Under the pieces are notes generated by a model, which saw only the letters and a program-made list of their open reading frames with translations, was not told the origin of the DNA and made no database searches. Shown in pieces: positions 1-5,301 of a stretch of DNA of 5,301 nt (position 1 is the stretch's first letter; the number at the start of each line of letters is the position of its first letter). The stretch comes from Porphyrobacter sp. (GTDB lineage: Bacteria > Pseudomonadota > Alphaproteobacteria > Sphingomonadales > Sphingomonadaceae). The stretch is taken from the NCBI GenBank assembly GCA_021732945.1, contig JAKFWB010000216.1, positions 1 to 5,301 on the forward strand, written 5' to 3'. A program made the translations under genes and the position numbers.

Positions 1-1075
1 CCTCTGGCCCGGCGGTGATCCCTCGCGCGACGATTGTGCCGCCCTTGAGTGGGAATACTGGCACGGCCCAATCCTTGAGGATTCGCGCATCCACGCCCAG
101 CAACAGCAGCCGGTCGATCGCCAGCAGCGGGGTGAGGCGGTAAGCAAGCGCAGGCGGGTTTGCGCCATCGCCAGCGGTGCGTTCGGCGGCAGAGACGAGC
201 CGGCCGCGCTGGGCTTTCGACAGGCGCAGGCGGGCCGCCACCGTTTCGGCCACATCAGGAGAAGGCGGCAGCAGCGCGGCCAGTCGCCGCACCGGATCGG
301 GAACGAAGCCTTGCGCCGATTCCTCCGCGATCAGCCGGGCGAGCGCAGCGACCTGCGCCTTGCACGCCTCAGGCAGGATGACACCGAGCACGCCGCGCAT
401 CCGCATCCGTTCGGCCGTCGCATGCGGATCGGGCAGGGCCAGCAGTGCGAGCAATTCACTGGCGATCCGCTCGCGGCTGAGGCCCTTGAGGGTGTGGGCC
501 AGATCCGCGCAGGCTTCTTCGGCCACCGCATCAAGCGCGGCGCCAAAGCGGGTCTGGAAGCGGTAGTAGCGCAGGATGCGCAGGTGATCCTCGGCAATGC
601 GCTGGTGGGCGTCACCAATGAACCGCACCCGCCGCGCCGCGAGATCATCCAGCCCGCCGAAATAGTCCGCAATCTCCAGCGTTTCGGGATGGGCATAGAG
701 CGCGTTGATAGTGAAATCGCGCCGCGCGGCGTCCTCGGGCCAGTCGCTGGCGAAGGCGATGGTGGCGCGGCGACCATCGGTGGCGACATCGCGGCGCAAG
801 GTGGTGATTTCGACCGGGCCATCTTTCAGGATCGCGGTGACGGTGCCGTGCTCGATCCCGGTCGGCACGGTGCGGATGCCCGCCTTGCCGCAGGCCGCGA
901 TGACAGCGTCGGGCAGCAGGAGCGTAGCGCAATCGACATCGTGGACCGCGACGCCTAGCAAGCCATCGCGCACCGCGCCGCCGACCCAGCGGATATTGTC
1001 TGCCCCCAGCGCAGCGGTGAGCGCGGCGAGCCCGGTGCGGCGCGTCCAATCGGCTTGGGCCAGTTCACGCAGCAT
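1..1075 (-). CDS. cca: CCA-adding tRNA nucleotidyltransferase, C-terminus cut by window edge
   Basis: This enzyme adds or repairs the 3'-terminal CCA of tRNAs from CTP and ATP in the cytoplasm. The visible 358 residues are class II nucleotidyltransferase/poly(A)-polymerase-like. They show GGAVRD at 32-37, the metal-binding DVD at 46-48, RRDFTINAL at 118-126 and an EDHLRILRYYRF segment near 170-180 (the ExxR-type nucleotide-recognition region). An Ala/Leu/Arg-rich helical C-terminal region follows. The frame stays open to the left edge. The last residues resemble the PLKGGTIVARGITAGPE stretch near the family's end, so probably only a few tens of residues are missing. The ATG at 1075 has a good Shine-Dalgarno (GGAGGG, 8 nt upstream) and overlaps the Nudix gene by 11 bp, so the two are probably co-translated. 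A poly(A) polymerase is the alternative; the family and neighbours favour CCA addition. Confidence 0.93.
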   Translation of the reverse strand, partial: MLRELAQADWTRRTGLAALTAALGADNIRWVGGAVRDGLLGVAVHDVDCATLLLPDAVIAACGKAGIRTVPTGIEHGTVTAILKDGPVEITTLRRDVATDGRRATIAFASDWPEDAARRDFTINALYAHPETLEIADYFGGLDDLAARRVRFIGDAHQRIAEDHLRILRYYRFQTRFGAALDAVAEEACADLAHTLKGLSRERIASELLALLALPDPHATAERMRMRGVLGVILPEACKAQVAALARLIAEESAQGFVPDPVRRLAALLPPSPDVAETVAARLRLSKAQRGRLVSAAERTAGDGANPPALAYRLTPLLAIDRLLLLGVDARILKDWAVPVFPLKGGTIVARGITAGPE

Positions 1076-1673
1076 TGCGCAAACCCTCCAAGGTTATCCG
1101 CCGCGACAGGTTGGCGATAATCGCGGCGGTCACGCCCCAGATGCGAAAACCCTGCCAGTCGAGTTCGAGATAGCGCCGGTTCGCCCCGCGCCAGAACACC
1201 TCGTTGGTCTGCCAACTGCCCGGATCGAGCAACACGGCAAGCGGCGCTTCAAACCACGCCTCGACCTCTTCGGGATTGGGGGTGAGGGGCAGGCCCGGCG
1301 GCACCACGCCCACCACCGGCGTCACCAGAAAGCCGGTGCCGGTGTGATAGATGTCGCTGGTGCCGATCACGCGCACTGCATCACGCGGCAGAGCGAGCTC
1401 CTCTTCGGCTTCGCGCAAGGCGGCGGTGACGGCATCCTCGCCCGGATCGATCTTGCCGCCGGGGAAGGCGACCTGCCCCGGATGATCGCGCATCGCGCGC
1501 GGGCGCTGGGTCAGGATGACCTGCGGATTATGTGGCACGTCGGTGATGGCAATCAGCACGGCGGCAGGCGTGGCGCGGCCATCGCGGGCGAAATGCGCAT
1601 CGCTCAGCAGATCGGGGATGTCGCGTGCGTGGCCAGCCGCAAAGGCGCGGGTCAGCGGTTCGAAAATGCTCAT
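1065..1673 (-). CDS. Nudix hydrolase, CoA diphosphatase (NudL/YeaB) type
   Basis: The 202-residue protein has the CoA-pyrophosphatase signature ILTQRPRAMRDHPGQVAF leading into PGG (53-73). The Nudix box directly follows (73-95: G73-x5-E79-x7-R87-E88-A-x-E91-E92), with the metal-binding glutamates present. The usual Gly near the box end is Ala94; from memory E. coli NudL has the same change, so this is not a defect. The later FLVTPVVGVVP (115-125) and IWGVTAAII (178-186) segments also fit this family. The expected reaction is hydrolysis of CoA or acyl-CoA to 3',5'-ADP and (acyl-)phosphopantetheine in the cytoplasm. Its ATG overlaps the DUF1285 stop as ATGA, and its end overlaps cca by 11 bp, so it sits in the middle of a translationally coupled trio. 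Substrate is inferred from the family only. Confidence 0.9.
   Translation of the reverse strand: MSIFEPLTRAFAAGHARDIPDLLSDAHFARDGRATPAAVLIAITDVPHNPQVILTQRPRAMRDHPGQVAFPGGKIDPGEDAVTAALREAEEELALPRDAVRVIGTSDIYHTGTGFLVTPVVGVVPPGLPLTPNPEEVEAWFEAPLAVLLDPGSWQTNEVFWRGANRRYLELDWQGFRIWGVTAAIIANLSRRITLEGLRNAA
1084..1089 (-). promoter_or_regulatory. Shine-Dalgarno of cca inside the Nudix gene
   Basis: On the minus strand GGAGGG lies 8 nt before the cca ATG at 1075, inside the last codons of the Nudix gene. It is the strongest ribosome-binding site on the minus strand. It fixes the cca start and suggests that cca is initiated by ribosomes in its own right, not only by read-through coupling. Confidence 0.7.
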
Positions 1674-2224
1674 GGCAGCAGCGCGAAGGTCGCGCCCTTG
1701 CTGGTGATCTGCCAGCCGTTCGTCTCCGCCCCTTCAGCCAGCGCAATCTCGGCGAGCTGCGCATAGGTCGAGCGGTTCAAGCGCGCTTCGCACCCGCGCC
1801 GGACGTCGAGATAGAGCGCGGGGGTCTCGGCATCGCCCGCCGCGCGCAAGGGGTGCTCTGGCCCGGCGATGACGATGTCATCGGTGTTCAGCCGGAACGC
1901 CAGCGCATCCTCTGCCCGCACGCAATCCACCGCAACGAAGGCGGCATCTTCCACCGCGATCGACAGCTTTTCGAACGGGGTGACGAGCCAGTGGTGGCCC
2001 GCGTCGTCACGCTTCAGCAGACCGGCGAAGGCGCGCACCATCGCCTCGCGCCGGATCACGCCGCCTTCGTGGAACCACGTCCCATCGGCGGCGATGCGCA
2101 TGTGGCTGTCGCCCACCACCTGCGGTGCCCAGCCTTCGACCGGCGGCAATTTGCGCTGCGCGACCAGCTCGGCGATTTCGGCGAGCGTAAGGCTGGCGAG
2201 GTAGGGGGGCGGTTCGTAGGGCAT
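1670..2224 (-). CDS. DUF1285 family protein
   Basis: This 184-residue protein matches the uncharacterised DUF1285 family in its pattern: LPPVEGWAP (26-34), GDSHMRIAADGTWFHEG (38-54), a WLVTPFEKL block (79-87), VEDAAFVAVD (91-100), a GPEHPLR segment (121-127) and a closing half with RxxxEARLNRS (142-151). I see no signal peptide or membrane span, so it is probably cytoplasmic. No enzymatic function is known to me. The frame is open upstream to 2428, but the family-like sequence begins at the ATG at 2224, and the upstream extension would run opposite real GNAT codons. The Shine-Dalgarno is weak. It lies 52 bp after the GNAT gene and overlaps the Nudix start by 4 bp. From memory, DUF1285-Nudix-cca is a recurrent neighbourhood in alphaproteobacteria, which hints at a linked role. 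Confidence 0.85.
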   Translation of the reverse strand: MPYEPPPYLASLTLAEIAELVAQRKLPPVEGWAPQVVGDSHMRIAADGTWFHEGGVIRREAMVRAFAGLLKRDDAGHHWLVTPFEKLSIAVEDAAFVAVDCVRAEDALAFRLNTDDIVIAGPEHPLRAAGDAETPALYLDVRRGCEARLNRSTYAQLAEIALAEGAETNGWQITSKGATFALLP

Positions 2225-2276
2225 TGCGGGGCAGGGATGGCAGATGCTGGCGGCAAGGTGAAGGGGGTAGCTTTCG
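2225..2276 (-). other. Short gap between GNAT and DUF1285 genes
   Basis: This 52-bp spacer is the only non-overlapping junction in the minus-strand block. I see no hairpin with a U-tract and no convincing promoter hexamers in it. The block may therefore be one transcript, although a weak promoter for the DUF1285-Nudix-cca trio cannot be excluded. Confidence 0.5.
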
Positions 2277-2807
2277 CTAACTCTCCCAAGGCCCCAGCAT
2301 GCCCTCGGTTGGAATCGCCGCCAGAGCCGTGCCGCGCGCCAGCAGGCGGCGCTGTTCAAAAGGGCCGGGGCAGCGCCAGCCGCCGGTGAGCGCGGCGGAA
2401 AAGCCCCAGCGCCCATAATATTCTGCATCGCCGATCAGCACCTGCGGAAGCGCGCGGGCACCATCGGCGGCCAGCCGCGCATCCTCGGCGATCATCGCGC
2501 TCATCAGCCCGACGCCGAAGCCCTCACCTTGCCGTTCCGGCACCACAGCCACCGGGCCGACCATCACCAGCGGCACCTGCCCCTGCCGGGTCTGGAGCGC
2601 AATCGGCCAGCATTGGATCGTGCCGACCAGCATGTCATGCTCGTCCAGCGCCGCAAGGCTCAGCCCTGGCAACCAGTCCATCCCTTCGCGGATGCGATAG
2701 GCGGTGCGCGCATGGCGATCCGCGCCGAAGGCACGGTCGAGCACCGCCTCGATCATGGCGGGATCGACCGCCTCAAGCGGGATCAGAGTCGCAGTGGCGG
2801 AAGCCAT
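2277..2807 (-). CDS. GNAT family N-acetyltransferase (YhbS-like)
   Basis: This 176-residue protein has a GNAT fold pattern. Motif A is VGPVAVVPERQGEGFGVGLM (83-102), with the acetyl-CoA pyrophosphate-binding Q93-x-x-G96-x-G98. It ends with YYGRWGFSAA (130-139), typical of the YhbS/COG3153-like branch. The ATG at 2807 is chosen over an in-frame ATG at 2861 because it overlaps the preceding stop codon as TAATG and removes a non-family-like extension. No clear Shine-Dalgarno precedes it, so reinitiation after the dehydrogenase is likely. The acceptor substrate cannot be read from the sequence; GNAT proteins of this type acetylate small molecules or protein N-termini/lysines. Some family members are mis-annotated as 'predicted acetyltransferase' only. 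Confidence 0.87.
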   Translation of the reverse strand: MASATATLIPLEAVDPAMIEAVLDRAFGADRHARTAYRIREGMDWLPGLSLAALDEHDMLVGTIQCWPIALQTRQGQVPLVMVGPVAVVPERQGEGFGVGLMSAMIAEDARLAADGARALPQVLIGDAEYYGRWGFSAALTGGWRCPGPFEQRRLLARGTALAAIPTEGMLGPWES

Positions 2808-3967
2808 TAGCGCGCAGTGAGCTTCAGCAGCTTGGCACCCTTGCCATCCTCGGCCACCCAAACGGCGCCATCCGGACCCTGCGCCAGCGCCCGCAGGCGG
2901 CGATCAAAGGGGTGGCGGGCCACTTCGCGCGCAGCCTCACCCTCGATCGCGACCTCGACCAGTGCCATGCTGCCAAGCCCCGCCATCAGCGCGCGGCCCT
3001 GCCAGTCTTTGAACATCGCGCCATTGTAGATCAGCATGTCACCCGGCGCGATCACCGGGTTCCAGCTGGTGGCGGGCTGCGCAAAGCCATCTGATGGCGC
3101 GTGATCGGGGATCGGATCGCCATTGTAATGTTCGCCGTTGGAACGCAGCGGCCAGCCATAATTCGCCGCGCGCTGAACAAGGTTCAGCTCATCCCCGCCC
3201 GCCGGGCCATGTTCGACCTCCCACAGCCGCCCCTGCGCATCCCAGTACAGCCCAAGAATATTGCGGTGGCCCCACGACCAGATTTCCGCCGAAACCCCGC
3301 CTTTGTCCGCCAGCGGATTGCCAGCGGCAGGGGTGCCATCAAGGTTGAGGCGCACGATGCTGCCCAGCGTGTTGGCCGTATCTTGCGCAGGCTGCATCTT
3401 CTGGCGATCCCCACTGGCTACGAAGAGGTATTTGCCATCGGGCGAGATGCTCAGCCGGTGCGAATAATGCCCGCGCCCGGTGACCTTGGGGGTCTGACGC
3501 CAGATCACATTCAGGCCTTCAATCGCGCAGCTTGTGGCGGCCGCGCAGACCAGAGTCCCCTTGCCGACGACCGCGCCGCGCTTGTCGCCGTCACCCGCTT
3601 CGGCCCAGCTGAGATAGATCGTGCGCCGACCGAGCTTCGCGTCTGCCTCTCCCGGCAGGAAGGCGACATCACCCAATCCGCCCTGGCCACCATAGTCCAC
3701 CTTCGGCACCCCGCTGACCGAACCCGTCGACCCTGTCGCGGTGTCAATCAGCTTCAGCGCTCCGGCCTTTTCCGTGACGAACAAGACCGGGGTGCCGGGC
3801 GCGAAGGCGAGTGCCCAAGGCTCTTCAAAGGTGGCGACTTCGGTCGTGGCAAAGGATGCCGCCACGGCTTCCTTGCCTGCGCTTTCCCCGGTTTCGGCGT
3901 TTGCGCAGCTTGCCAGAGCAGACAGGGGCAGGGACAAAGCGGCGATCAGGCGGAAAGAGCGGTTCAT
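2807..3967 (-). CDS. PQQ-dependent aldose sugar dehydrogenase-like lipoprotein
   Basis: This 386-residue protein belongs to the soluble glucose dehydrogenase/YliI six-bladed beta-propeller family, which uses PQQ and calcium to oxidise sugars outside the cytoplasm. The blade motifs appear in order: [10 protein letters not shown] (97-106), [14 protein letters not shown] (165-178), [12 protein letters not shown] (229-240), [12 protein letters not shown] (251-262) with NYGWP (269-273), and a final [15 protein letters not shown] (361-375). H167 aligns with the catalytic His and R235 with the PQQ-contacting Arg of Acinetobacter soluble glucose dehydrogenase (His144 and Arg228). The N-terminus has a short basic start, a hydrophobic core and a lipobox LASC with Cys21. 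An alternative type I cleavage site after Ala24 (ANA) is possible. The ATG at 3967 is chosen because it begins this signal; the frame extends upstream to 4438 only as a shadow of rnhB. The natural sugar is unknown and no PQQ synthesis genes are visible. Confidence 0.88.
   Translation of the reverse strand: MNRSFRLIAALSLPLSALASCANAETGESAGKEAVAASFATTEVATFEEPWALAFAPGTPVLFVTEKAGALKLIDTATGSTGSVSGVPKVDYGGQGGLGDVAFLPGEADAKLGRRTIYLSWAEAGDGDKRGAVVGKGTLVCAAATSCAIEGLNVIWRQTPKVTGRGHYSHRLSISPDGKYLFVASGDRQKMQPAQDTANTLGSIVRLNLDGTPAAGNPLADKGGVSAEIWSWGHRNILGLYWDAQGRLWEVEHGPAGGDELNLVQRAANYGWPLRSNGEHYNGDPIPDHAPSDGFAQPATSWNPVIAPGDMLIYNGAMFKDWQGRALMAGLGSMALVEVAIEGEAAREVARHPFDRRLRALAQGPDGAVWVAEDGKGAKLLKLTAR
3952..3959 (+). 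promoter_or_regulatory. Candidate Shine-Dalgarno of rnhB
   Basis: GGAAAGAG ends 6 nt before the rnhB ATG at 3966. It is purine-rich and correctly placed, but it also encodes the Arg-Ser-Phe-Arg signal-peptide codons of the dehydrogenase on the other strand, so the match may be partly incidental. It supports 3966 over the long in-frame extension that begins at 3741. Confidence 0.45.
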
Positions 3968-3968
3968 G
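3965..3968. other. Head-to-head start-codon overlap (CATG)
   Basis: CATG carries the ATG of the dehydrogenase on the minus strand (3967-3965) and the ATG of rnhB on the plus strand (3966-3968). The two divergent genes thus share two bases. Each 5' untranslated region and promoter must lie inside the coding sequence of the other gene. Confidence 0.75.
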
Positions 3969-4583
3969 TTGGGGGTCACTCCGGGATTCACGGTTGCAGG
4001 CGATGGACTCATCATCGGCGTTGATGAGGCCGGGCGTGGTCCGCTGGCCGGGCCGGTGGTGGTCGCAGCGGTGGTGCTTGGCCGCGAGATACCTGCCGGG
4101 CTCGACGATTCCAAGCGGCTTTCGGCCAAGCGCAGGGCGGCGCTGGATAGGGCAATCCAGAAATCCTGCTGCTGGGCGGTGGCGGTGGTCGAGCCGGTGG
4201 AGATCGACCGGCTCAACATCTTAATCGCAACTATGGCAGCCATGACCCGCGCGGTTGCCGCGTTGACGGCGGCGATCAATGCCCCGGTCAGCGAAGTGCT
4301 GATCGATGGCAATATGACCCCGCAAGGGCGCTGCGCCGAATGGTGCTGGCCCGCGCGCGCGATCGTGGGCGGGGACGGGATCGAACCGGCGATCAGCGCC
4401 GCATCGATCATCGCCAAGCAATGGCGCGACCGGATCATGGTTGAAGCTGCCGCAGCGCATCCGCATTACGGGTGGGAGCGCAACATGGGCTATGGCACGG
4501 CCGAGCATATGGCAGCGCTGCGCGAGCATGGCGCAACCCCGCTCCACCGCCGCAGCTTTGCCCCTGTGGCGCAGCTGGCGTAG
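3966..4583 (+). CDS. rnhB: Ribonuclease HII
   Basis: RNase HII cuts the RNA strand of RNA/DNA hybrids and starts removal of single ribonucleotides misincorporated into DNA. The 205-residue protein has [16 protein letters not shown] (17-32) with catalytic D20 and E21 and the GRG substrate-recognition motif. LIDGN (112-116) supplies D114 and VGGD (134-137) supplies D137. [18 protein letters not shown] (141-158), GYGTAEH (175-181) and HRRSFAPV (194-201) complete the family pattern. Length is close to the E. coli enzyme (198 residues). D114 to D137 is 23 residues against 18 in E. coli as I recall it, so this loop is about five residues longer. It is 245 bp upstream of ccrM on the same strand, a pairing I recall as common in alphaproteobacteria. 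The only in-frame starts near the conserved region are ATG 3966 and TTG 3969. Confidence 0.95.
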   Translation: MLGVTPGFTVAGDGLIIGVDEAGRGPLAGPVVVAAVVLGREIPAGLDDSKRLSAKRRAALDRAIQKSCCWAVAVVEPVEIDRLNILIATMAAMTRAVAALTAAINAPVSEVLIDGNMTPQGRCAEWCWPARAIVGGDGIEPAISAASIIAKQWRDRIMVEAAAAHPHYGWERNMGYGTAEHMAALREHGATPLHRRSFAPVAQLA

Positions 4584-4616
4584 TTCTGATCGAAATTTTC
4601 GTCACCGATTGCAGTC

Positions 4617-4632
4617 CGGTGAGTCCTCACCG
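4617..4632 (+). repeat. 7-bp inverted repeat centred on a GANTC site
   Basis: CGGTGAG (4617-4623) and CTCACCG (4626-4632) are perfect inverted arms separated by TC. The GANTC site at 4621-4625 overlaps the centre. It lies 34 bp after the rnhB stop. It could form a hairpin in rnhB mRNA, but no U-tract follows, so it is a poor intrinsic terminator; a protein-binding palindrome is equally possible. Confidence 0.55.
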
Positions 4633-4674
4633 CCACACCGCTGCATATCGAGTCCCCGCAGCCGGGGTGGACTC
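4621..4674. promoter_or_regulatory. Three upstream GANTC methylation sites
   Basis: GANTC, the CcrM recognition sequence, occurs at 4621-4625, 4650-4654 and 4670-4674. These lie upstream of the CtrA-like box. They are candidate sites for GcrA or for methylation-sensitive control of ccrM. The sequence match is exact; the regulatory role is inferred from GANTC control of promoters in Caulobacter. Confidence 0.6.
4650..4674 (+). repeat. Inverted repeat whose arms are two GANTC sites
   Basis: GAGTCC (4650-4655) pairs perfectly with GGACTC (4669-4674). After a bulged T4668 the stem extends by CC/GG (4656-4657 with 4666-4667), leaving an 8-nt loop. The outer five bases of each arm are GANTC sites, placed 20 bp apart, close to two helical turns. 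No U-tract follows. Confidence 0.5.
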
Positions 4675-4720
4675 AACATCTTGTGCCGGTCTCGCTTCGT
4701 TCCGCAAACTGAGGGGCGGC

Positions 4721-4739
4721 TTTACTGCCTGTTAACCAT
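4721..4739 (+). promoter_or_regulatory. CtrA-like binding box of ccrM promoter
   Basis: TTTACTGCCTGTTAACCAT matches the CtrA consensus TTAA-N7-TTAA at seven of eight bases with exact spacing. It also contains the eight-base CtrA motif TTAACCAT (4732-4739) in full. It ends 89 bp before the ccrM start. In CtrA-activated promoters the box usually covers the -35 region; an AT-rich candidate -10 (AAAATTA, 4749-4755) lies suitably downstream. ccrM is a known CtrA target in Caulobacter, which supports the call. Confidence 0.6.
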
Positions 4740-4768
4740 AAGCGCGGCAAAATTAGGCGCTTGACGCG

Positions 4769-4784
4769 GACTCCTCAAAGACTC
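4769..4784. promoter_or_regulatory. GANTC pair in the ccrM leader
   Basis: GACTC occurs at 4769-4773 and 4780-4784, exactly 11 bp apart and so on one face of the helix. If transcription starts near the CtrA-like box, both sites lie in the leader. From memory, Caulobacter ccrM also has two leader GANTC sites that lower its expression when fully methylated, so negative feedback is the likely function. Confidence 0.6.
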
Positions 4785-4789
4785 ATGCC

Positions 4790-4798
4790 TGTGGATAA
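4790..4798 (-). promoter_or_regulatory. Perfect-consensus DnaA box
   Basis: TGTGGATAA on the plus strand is the reverse complement of TTATCCACA, the high-affinity DnaA box. It lies 5 bp after the last GANTC site and 30 bp before the ccrM start. It is a single box without an AT-rich unwinding element or other clear boxes, so a transcriptional role is likelier than a replication origin. Confidence 0.6.

Positions 4799-5301
<503 letters not shown>

Noticed and set aside
1081..1100. DnaA-box-like TTATCCGCC
   Set aside because: It differs from the consensus at two positions and lies within Nudix coding sequence.
1389..1457. Degenerate Nudix box (Gly to Ala near its end)
   Set aside because: The metal-binding glutamates are intact, and the same Ala occurs in E. 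coli NudL as I recall it, so it is a family trait and not inactivation.
705..1766. Long plus-strand reading frame (353 residues) opposite cca and the Nudix gene
   Set aside because: It lies antisense to two well-recognised proteins, has a low-complexity Arg/Ala/Ser-rich translation with no family-like pattern, and such shadows are common in GC-rich DNA.
2225..2428. N-terminal extension of the DUF1285 frame
   Set aside because: It overlaps GNAT codons in another frame and has no DUF1285-like pattern.
3741..3965. N-terminal extension of the rnhB frame
   Set aside because: It is antisense to the dehydrogenase and would add 75 residues not typical of RNase HII.
3968..4438. N-terminal extension of the dehydrogenase frame
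   Set aside because: It is antisense to the conserved RNase HII codons and would bury a clear signal peptide that starts at 3967.
4591..4601. Near-palindrome CGAAATTTTCG just after the rnhB stop
   Set aside because: It is short, has no known motif match and is plausible by chance.
4617..4674. Rho-independent terminator of rnhB
   Set aside because: Two hairpins can form but neither is followed by a run of T residues.

Overview
The window is GC-rich bacterial chromosome that looks alphaproteobacterial. The best clue is the start of a CcrM-type GANTC adenine methyltransferase beside the RNase HII gene. The protein sequences read most like Sphingomonadales (Erythrobacter/Novosphingobium/Sphingomonas relatives). 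That lineage call is from memory of the families, not from a search.

Layout. Positions 1-3967 are one minus-strand block. In transcription order it holds: a PQQ-dependent sugar dehydrogenase with a lipoprotein-type signal (2807-3967), a GNAT acetyltransferase (2277-2807), a DUF1285 protein (1670-2224), a Nudix CoA-diphosphatase-like hydrolase (1065-1673) and a CCA-adding tRNA nucleotidyltransferase whose C-terminus runs off the left edge (1-1075). Junctions are tight: TAATG (1 bp), a 52-bp gap, ATGA (4 bp) and an 11-bp overlap. The block is therefore probably one operon, or two operons split at the 52-bp gap. The plus strand carries rnhB (3966-4583), a 245-bp non-coding control region (4584-4828) and the first 157 codons of ccrM (4829 to the right edge).

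How the parts fit. The minus-strand genes are mostly housekeeping: tRNA 3'-end synthesis and repair, CoA or nucleotide clean-up, periplasmic or envelope sugar oxidation. rnhB (removal of RNA from DNA) and ccrM (post-replicative methylation) are both tied to chromosome replication. The start codons of rnhB and the dehydrogenase overlap head-to-head in a single CATG, so neither gene has a private intergenic promoter.

The most informative part is the ccrM control region. It holds five GANTC sites in 164 bp (only nine others were found by eye in the rest of the window), a CtrA-like box ending in TTAACCAT, and a perfect DnaA box (TGTGGATAA) 30 bp before the ccrM start. This suggests that CtrA, DnaA and DNA methylation state all act on ccrM here. 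I see no mobile element, CRISPR array, tRNA/rRNA gene, toxin-antitoxin pair or defence island, and no clearly undescribed multi-gene system.
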